Below the pieces are notes generated by a model. That model searched no databases and was not told the DNA's origin. It worked only from the letters and a program-made list of their open reading frames with translations. This document shows positions 60,726 to 64,000 of a DNA stretch of 64,000 nt, piece by piece. A program made the translations under genes and the position numbers. Position 1 is the stretch's first letter; each line of letters starts with the position of its first letter. Source of the stretch: Alphaproteobacteria bacterium (GTDB lineage: Bacteria; Pseudomonadota; Alphaproteobacteria; Micropepsales; Micropepsaceae); contig WGNJ01000001.1 in assembly GCA_016124635.1 (NCBI GenBank), positions 186,001-250,000 on the forward strand, given 5' to 3'.

Positions 60726-60939
60726 GACGGAATACCTGGTTCAACACCTAGGTAACGACCGATCGCCTTTAACTCAAGATCACGATGTGAAATATTTTAT
60801 ATACAGAAAAAATATGTAATTTGTGACCATCGGTACTGATTTGCAGACGGCAGGTCGTACAAGCTCTTTGACAGACAGAACGAAGAAAGGCTTACCAAAG
60901 CCCCAAAAACTCTACGAAAAATCAGTGAAAATCAGATGC
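60726..60939. other. AT-rich promoter region of the cysG/cysH unit
   Basis: This stretch is the AT-richest of the window (60780-60830), containing TGTGAAATATTTTATATAC and the reverse-strand TATATAAAAT. Further right it has GCTCTTTGACA (60863-60873), also present at 11034. No ORF is supported. Confidence 0.5.
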
Positions 60940-61173
60940 TTATCCGACTTTCTTCAAAATCTCGGTGATCGAAACGCCCACCTTTTCGCCCTGCACGACG
61001 ATCTCGCCGCGCGCGATGGGCCGGTTATTGGCCAGAACCCAGACCTGGTCGCTCTGGTTGGCATCCAACTCGATGACAGCGCCGCGACCCATGCGCAGGA
61101 GCTGCTGCATGGGCAGGACGGCCTTGCCAAGCACGACCGAAATCTCAACTTTGACCGTATTCAGGGAGCTCAA
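60940..61173 (-). CDS. FliN/SpoA-domain protein (small, stand-alone)
   Basis: About 77 aa from TTG 61173, with AAGG 9 nt upstream; no ATG or GTG in-frame lies nearer, so the start is uncertain and an upstream non-canonical start is possible (the frame is open to 61383). The product matches the FliN C-terminal SpoA domain: VKVEISVVLGKAVLPMQQLL, then GAVIELDANQSDQVWVLAN and ARGEIVVQGEKVGVSITEIL. FliN is part of the flagellar switch or a type III secretion C-ring. No flagellar genes are near. It faces lipB divergently. Confidence 0.75.
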   Translation of the reverse strand: MSSLNTVKVEISVVLGKAVLPMQQLLRMGRGAVIELDANQSDQVWVLANNRPIARGEIVVQGEKVGVSITEILKKVG

Positions 61174-61251
61174 GGAGGCGGCCTTTGGCGCTTCACGTGG
61201 AATGCCGAACCTTAGCTCGCGATCGCTTACACTACGGTTAACGCAGGGTTC

Positions 61252-61932
61252 ATGACCAAGCCTGTCGCCTGGCGCGTGAGCGACCACCCAGTGGCCTATC
61301 CGGAGGCCGTCACCGAGATGGAGCGCCGCGTCGCCGCCATTGCGGACGGCCGCGCCAAGGAGATGGTCTGGCTGCTCGAACATCCCCCGCTCTACACCGC
61401 CGGCACCAGTGCCAAGGCGTCAGATCTTCTCGACGCGGCACGTCTGCCTGTCTTCGAGACCGGTCGCGGCGGCCAGTTCACGTATCACGGTCCGGGCCAA
61501 CGCGTGGGCTACGTGATGATGGACCTCCGCCAACGCAACAACGACGTTCGCCGCTTCGTCCACGATTTGGAGGAATGGCTGATCCGCACCCTCGCCCGCT
61601 TCAACGTACGCGGCGAGCGTCGCGAAGGACGTGTCGGCATTTGGGTAGCATCCTCATCCACCAAGGAAGACAAGATTGCCGCCCTCGGTATCCGCGTTCG
61701 CCGCGGCGTCAGCTACCATGGCGTCTCCTTCAACGTTGACCCCGAACTCGACCACTTCACCGGCATTGTGCCGTGCGGCATCCATGAGCACGGCGTCACA
61801 AGTCTCGCCAAGCTCGGCATTCAAGTGATGATGCCCGAAGTCGACATGGCATTGCGCGGCGCCTTCGAGGAGGTCTTCGGGATCACGACCGTCCTTGACC
61901 GGCCGCGGGCAAAACCGAAGGTCGGCGCCTAA
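61252..61932 (+). CDS. lipB: Octanoyl-ACP:protein N-octanoyltransferase
   Basis: A 226-aa enzyme starting lipoate synthesis by moving octanoyl from ACP to lipoyl domains. [16 protein letters not shown] is the hallmark; catalytic Cys in [15 protein letters not shown] (~180) and Lys in [13 protein letters not shown]. The ATG follows CGCAGGGTTC. Divergent from the FliN-like gene. The remainder of the lipoate pathway is not in this window. Confidence 0.97.
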   Translation: MTKPVAWRVSDHPVAYPEAVTEMERRVAAIADGRAKEMVWLLEHPPLYTAGTSAKASDLLDAARLPVFETGRGGQFTYHGPGQRVGYVMMDLRQRNNDVRRFVHDLEEWLIRTLARFNVRGERREGRVGIWVASSSTKEDKIAALGIRVRRGVSYHGVSFNVDPELDHFTGIVPCGIHEHGVTSLAKLGIQVMMPEVDMALRGAFEEVFGITTVLDRPRAKPKVGA

Positions 61933-61960
61933 CGCTTTCGCTGCTGCGAAGGATTCGAGG

Positions 61961-62248
61961 CTAAAGCGTCTTCTGGCGCTTGAACCCATCTTCCGGCAGC
62001 TCGTCCTCCCGAAAAATGTCGATCTTCGTCACCTGCGCGGCAGGTGGGCCCTGCGTCGTCGCGCGCAGCATGTCTTGCACCACCGCGTCCGGGCCGGAGA
62101 TCAACATCTCGACCGAACCATCGCCGCGATTTCGTACCCAGCCATTGAGTCGACGATTGCTCGCCTCGCGAATTGCCCACTCGCGATAGCCGACTCCCTG
62201 CACCTCGCCTTTGATCCGTAGACGGAAGGTTGTGATTTCTTCGTTCAT
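61961..62248 (-). CDS. acyP: Acylphosphatase
   Basis: A 95-aa protein. Active-site motif RIKGEVQGVGYREW (oxyanion-binding loop with Arg) and RRLNGWVRNRGDGSVEML (Asn). Hydrolyses acyl phosphates. Overlaps the upstream small anchored protein by 4 nt (ATGA at 62245-62248), so the two are co-translated. Confidence 0.95.
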   Translation of the reverse strand: MNEEITTFRLRIKGEVQGVGYREWAIREASNRRLNGWVRNRGDGSVEMLISGPDAVVQDMLRATTQGPPAAQVTKIDIFREDELPEDGFKRQKTL

Positions 62249-62547
62249 GGCTCCAACGTGCACCCAAATTCGTCGTGATAAACGGCGCGACGTGAGATGA
62301 TCCCGAACAGTGTCCCCGTCGCAGTCTTCGTCGCCTCGTCGATGGAAACAGGAATCCCTTCGAATCCAGGTGGATCGTCGGCACGGCACGACTCAAGGCT
62401 GCGTCCATCGACGAACACGCACGAACACACCACCTTCGCCATCGCTGCAGCGCCGACACCTGCCGCGCCGGCCGTTCGCCAACCATAATAGGCGCCCGCG
62501 CCGACCACCACTGCCGCAACTCCAAGACCGATCCACCGCCATCGCAT
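62245..62547 (-). CDS. Membrane-anchored protein resembling the N-terminal pre-domain of serine hydrolases
   Basis: A 100-aa protein from ATG 62547 (TTG 62556 is an alternative). One TM segment (IGLGVAAVVVGAGAYYGW) then AKVVCSCVFVDGRSLESC and DEFGCTLEP. The C-S-x-V-F-V-x-G-R and GCTL elements are what I recall from the N-terminal region of alphaproteobacterial beta-lactamase-type (NylB-like) serine hydrolases, whose catalytic part is encoded divergently next door. It appears to be a separated domain. Overlaps acyP. Confidence 0.65.
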   Translation of the reverse strand: MRWRWIGLGVAAVVVGAGAYYGWRTAGAAGVGAAAMAKVVCSCVFVDGRSLESCRADDPPGFEGIPVSIDEATKTATGTLFGIISRRAVYHDEFGCTLEP

Positions 62548-62600
62548 TTGCTGCAACCCTCGTCGATATGCCTATAGTTGCACTCAAGGGGACAATTGCA

Positions 62601-63740
62601 ATGCATGCAAAGAGTATTGGCGGGTTGCTTCTGTTGCTGTGCCTCTGGTTTGTCACCGTGGCACGTGCGGACGAGCTCGTGCCGTTCCCGGCACAGAGGG
62701 CCGATATCCCCTACCCGACCGAACGTTGGACAGAACTCGATCAGGCCGATCCACTGCGCGCGCGGCTCAATTCGATCTTGGATCGCGCCTTCACCGGCGT
62801 GCGTCCGGATTCGCTCGCGCGGACAAAAGCGATCGTCGTCGTGAGCGGCGGCCAACTCGTCGCCGAGCGCTATGCCGACGGCATCACACGCGACACGCGC
62901 CTCCAATCGTGGTCGATGGCCAAGAGTCTTCTGCACGCTGCCCTCGGCGCTGCAATCGCGGAAGGCAAGATCGACCCGCACGCAACCGCTGCCGTCCCCG
63001 AATGGCAAGCCACCAGCGACCCACGCAGCGCGATCACGCTCCTGCAGCTGGCGCAGATGACCTCGGGCCTCGCCTTCACCGAGAACTACGGCGATCCCCA
63101 CGGCGAAATCATGCAGATGCTCTTCGGTGCAGGCCGCGGCGATGTGGGTCACGCCGCTGCATCGTTGCCACTCGTGCACGCGCCTGGCATCCACTGGTTC
63201 TATGCCAGCGGCTCAGCCAACATTCTCTCGCGCGTGTTGCGCGACAAGCTCGGCGGCCGTGACGCCTATCGTTCGTTCTTGCAGACACGTCTGTTTGATC
63301 CCATCGGAATGAAGAGTGCGGTCCCCGAGTTCGATGCGTCCGGAACATGGATTGGAAGTTCGTACATCCACGCAACGGCGAGAGATTTCGCGCGCTTCGG
63401 CTTGCTCTATCTCAGAGGCGGCATGTGGGACGGCAAGCAGATCGTGCCGCGCGAGTGGATAGATACCGGCCGCACGCCGACACTCGCGTCAAAGGGCGAA
63501 TACGGCGCCTTGTTCTGGCTCAACGCGCCCAACCCGGACACCGGTGCACCTGCAACATCAGCTGCCCTGCCGACCGACACCTTCTGTGCACGAGGCTTTG
63601 GCGGCAAACTGATCGCTATCGTTCCGTCACGAGATGTCGTTGTCGTCATGCTGAATGCAGACTACTCGGACGACGTGAGCCCAATTATCGCGCTCCTGGC
63701 GGATGTGTTCGCTGCATTGCCGCAACCCCACGGCGCATGA
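62601..63740 (+). CDS. Exported serine hydrolase (beta-lactamase/NylB-like fold)
   Basis: A 379-aa periplasmic protein (signal SIGGLLLLLCLWFVTVARA). Class C beta-lactamase-type site: S-x-x-K in QSWSMAKSL (near residue 113), Y-x-S in FYASGSANIL and the late GFGGKL segment in place of KTG. Related proteins hydrolyse beta-lactams, esters or aminohexanoate oligomers. The N-terminal region is short; a piece similar to the missing pre-domain lies divergently upstream. ATG 62601 has AAGGGGACAATTGCA upstream. Confidence 0.9.
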   Translation: MHAKSIGGLLLLLCLWFVTVARADELVPFPAQRADIPYPTERWTELDQADPLRARLNSILDRAFTGVRPDSLARTKAIVVVSGGQLVAERYADGITRDTRLQSWSMAKSLLHAALGAAIAEGKIDPHATAAVPEWQATSDPRSAITLLQLAQMTSGLAFTENYGDPHGEIMQMLFGAGRGDVGHAAASLPLVHAPGIHWFYASGSANILSRVLRDKLGGRDAYRSFLQTRLFDPIGMKSAVPEFDASGTWIGSSYIHATARDFARFGLLYLRGGMWDGKQIVPREWIDTGRTPTLASKGEYGALFWLNAPNPDTGAPATSAALPTDTFCARGFGGKLIAIVPSRDVVVVMLNADYSDDVSPIIALLADVFAALPQPHGA

Positions 63741-63867
63741 CGTATGTCGGCGGTGACAGCCGTGCATCGTTAATCGCCGACAAGCGCGGCAGCCATCAAT
63801 TCTCGCTTCCGCTCGCCCCCAAATCGTTAGAAACTTGCGGGAAGAAAAATGGGGGGAATCGGCGGCG

Positions 63868-64000
63868 ATGCTCGATCTTTTCGAAGCAGTTCTATTCCGC
63901 TTGCGCCTACCTATCCTGATAGCGTTCGTGGCTCTGACAGCGCTATGCGGCTGGCTTGCAGCTCCGTTAAAGCTCGAGACCGATCTCGTAAGGCAGCTGC
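63868..64000 (+). CDS. Start of an RND/MMPL-type transporter (3' end cut by window edge)
   Basis: An open frame from ATG 63868 to the edge with 44 visible residues: cytoplasmic start LFEAVLFRLRLPI, TM helix LIAFVALTALCGWLAA and a periplasmic start LKLETDLVRQL. This N-terminus pattern is common in MMPL/RND exporters. A ribosome-binding site GGGGGGAATCGGCGGCG precedes it. Only a tentative family call is possible. Confidence 0.5.
   Translation, partial: MLDLFEAVLFRLRLPILIAFVALTALCGWLAAPLKLETDLVRQL

Noticed and set aside
60823..61215. 130-aa plus-strand frame opposite the FliN-like gene
   Set aside because: Antisense to the SpoA-domain gene, with no ribosome-binding site or motif.
61929..63194. 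421-aa minus-strand frame over the serine hydrolase and acylphosphatase
   Set aside because: Contains the acylphosphatase only in a different frame; the rest is a shadow of the plus-strand hydrolase.

Overview
This is a gene-dense, high-GC window with little intergenic space and many 4-nt ATGA start/stop overlaps. It most resembles an alphaproteobacterial chromosome segment. The evidence is product content (stand-alone FliN-type protein beside lipB, assimilatory CysH with paired cysteines, two short 4-Cys secreted proteins, MuiA/DUF4139-like protein), codon use and the style of the palindromic intergenic repeats. Genus cannot be assigned from the sequence alone. No phage, transposase, CRISPR array or rRNA was found; there is one tRNA (Leu-GAG).

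Layout. 1-2.6 kb: a leftward operon led by an ArsR-ArsC fusion with a clear palindromic operator, then a VOC protein, a membrane protein and a truncated alpha/beta hydrolase. 2.8-7 kb: small conserved proteins, a soluble lytic transglycosylase, a RibD/DHFR-like protein and a YCII protein. 7.1-10.9 kb: a compositionally different accessory stretch with two divergent class III nucleotidyl cyclases, an unreported 54-aa zinc-ribbon gene overlapping one of them, and unknown proteins. 11.5-16 kb: guaA, a lipoprotein and a DUF4139 protein. 16-18.5 kb: two paralogous outer-membrane barrels sharing an upstream box, and a secreted Asp/Gly-rich Cys protein. 18.7-27.6 kb: PhyH dioxygenase, MBL hydrolase, then a long leftward operon (Met/Cys PLP lyase, a hydrolase lacking its nucleophile, and a three-gene GtrA/GT2/membrane-GT cassette), followed by an HxlR-controlled divergent locus. 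28.4-32.6 kb: GNAT, hydrolase, AraC regulator, BBE-type oxidase. 32.7-35.3 kb: a giant membrane coiled-coil protein with an SH3 tail. 35.3-40 kb: beta-oxidation multienzyme and Baeyer-Villiger monooxygenase. 40.4-50.8 kb: triple-repeat Cys protein, rhomboid, PAS protein, gamma carbonic anhydrase, zinc phospholipase-like protein, SemiSWEET, thiolase, LprI-like, TonB-C and His-rich secreted proteins. 51-64 kb: YgiD, CPBP protease, a YadA-like trimeric autotransporter, isovaleryl-CoA dehydrogenase, kelch protein, MgtE, tRNA-Leu, CysH-CysG(N), FliN-like, LipB, acylphosphatase, a split serine hydrolase locus, and the start of an RND/MMPL transporter.

Functionally the window combines housekeeping (GMP, lipoate, sulfur assimilation, Mg transport), fatty/branched-chain acid catabolism (IVD, thiolase, FadJ-like, BVMO) and an unusually rich set of envelope or secreted proteins. 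The observations I consider least expected are the shared CC-x13/14-C-x12-C secreted module, the cyclase island with its overlapping zinc-ribbon gene, the split and divergently encoded serine-hydrolase domains, and the hairpin that buries the ribosome-binding site of the PLP lyase.
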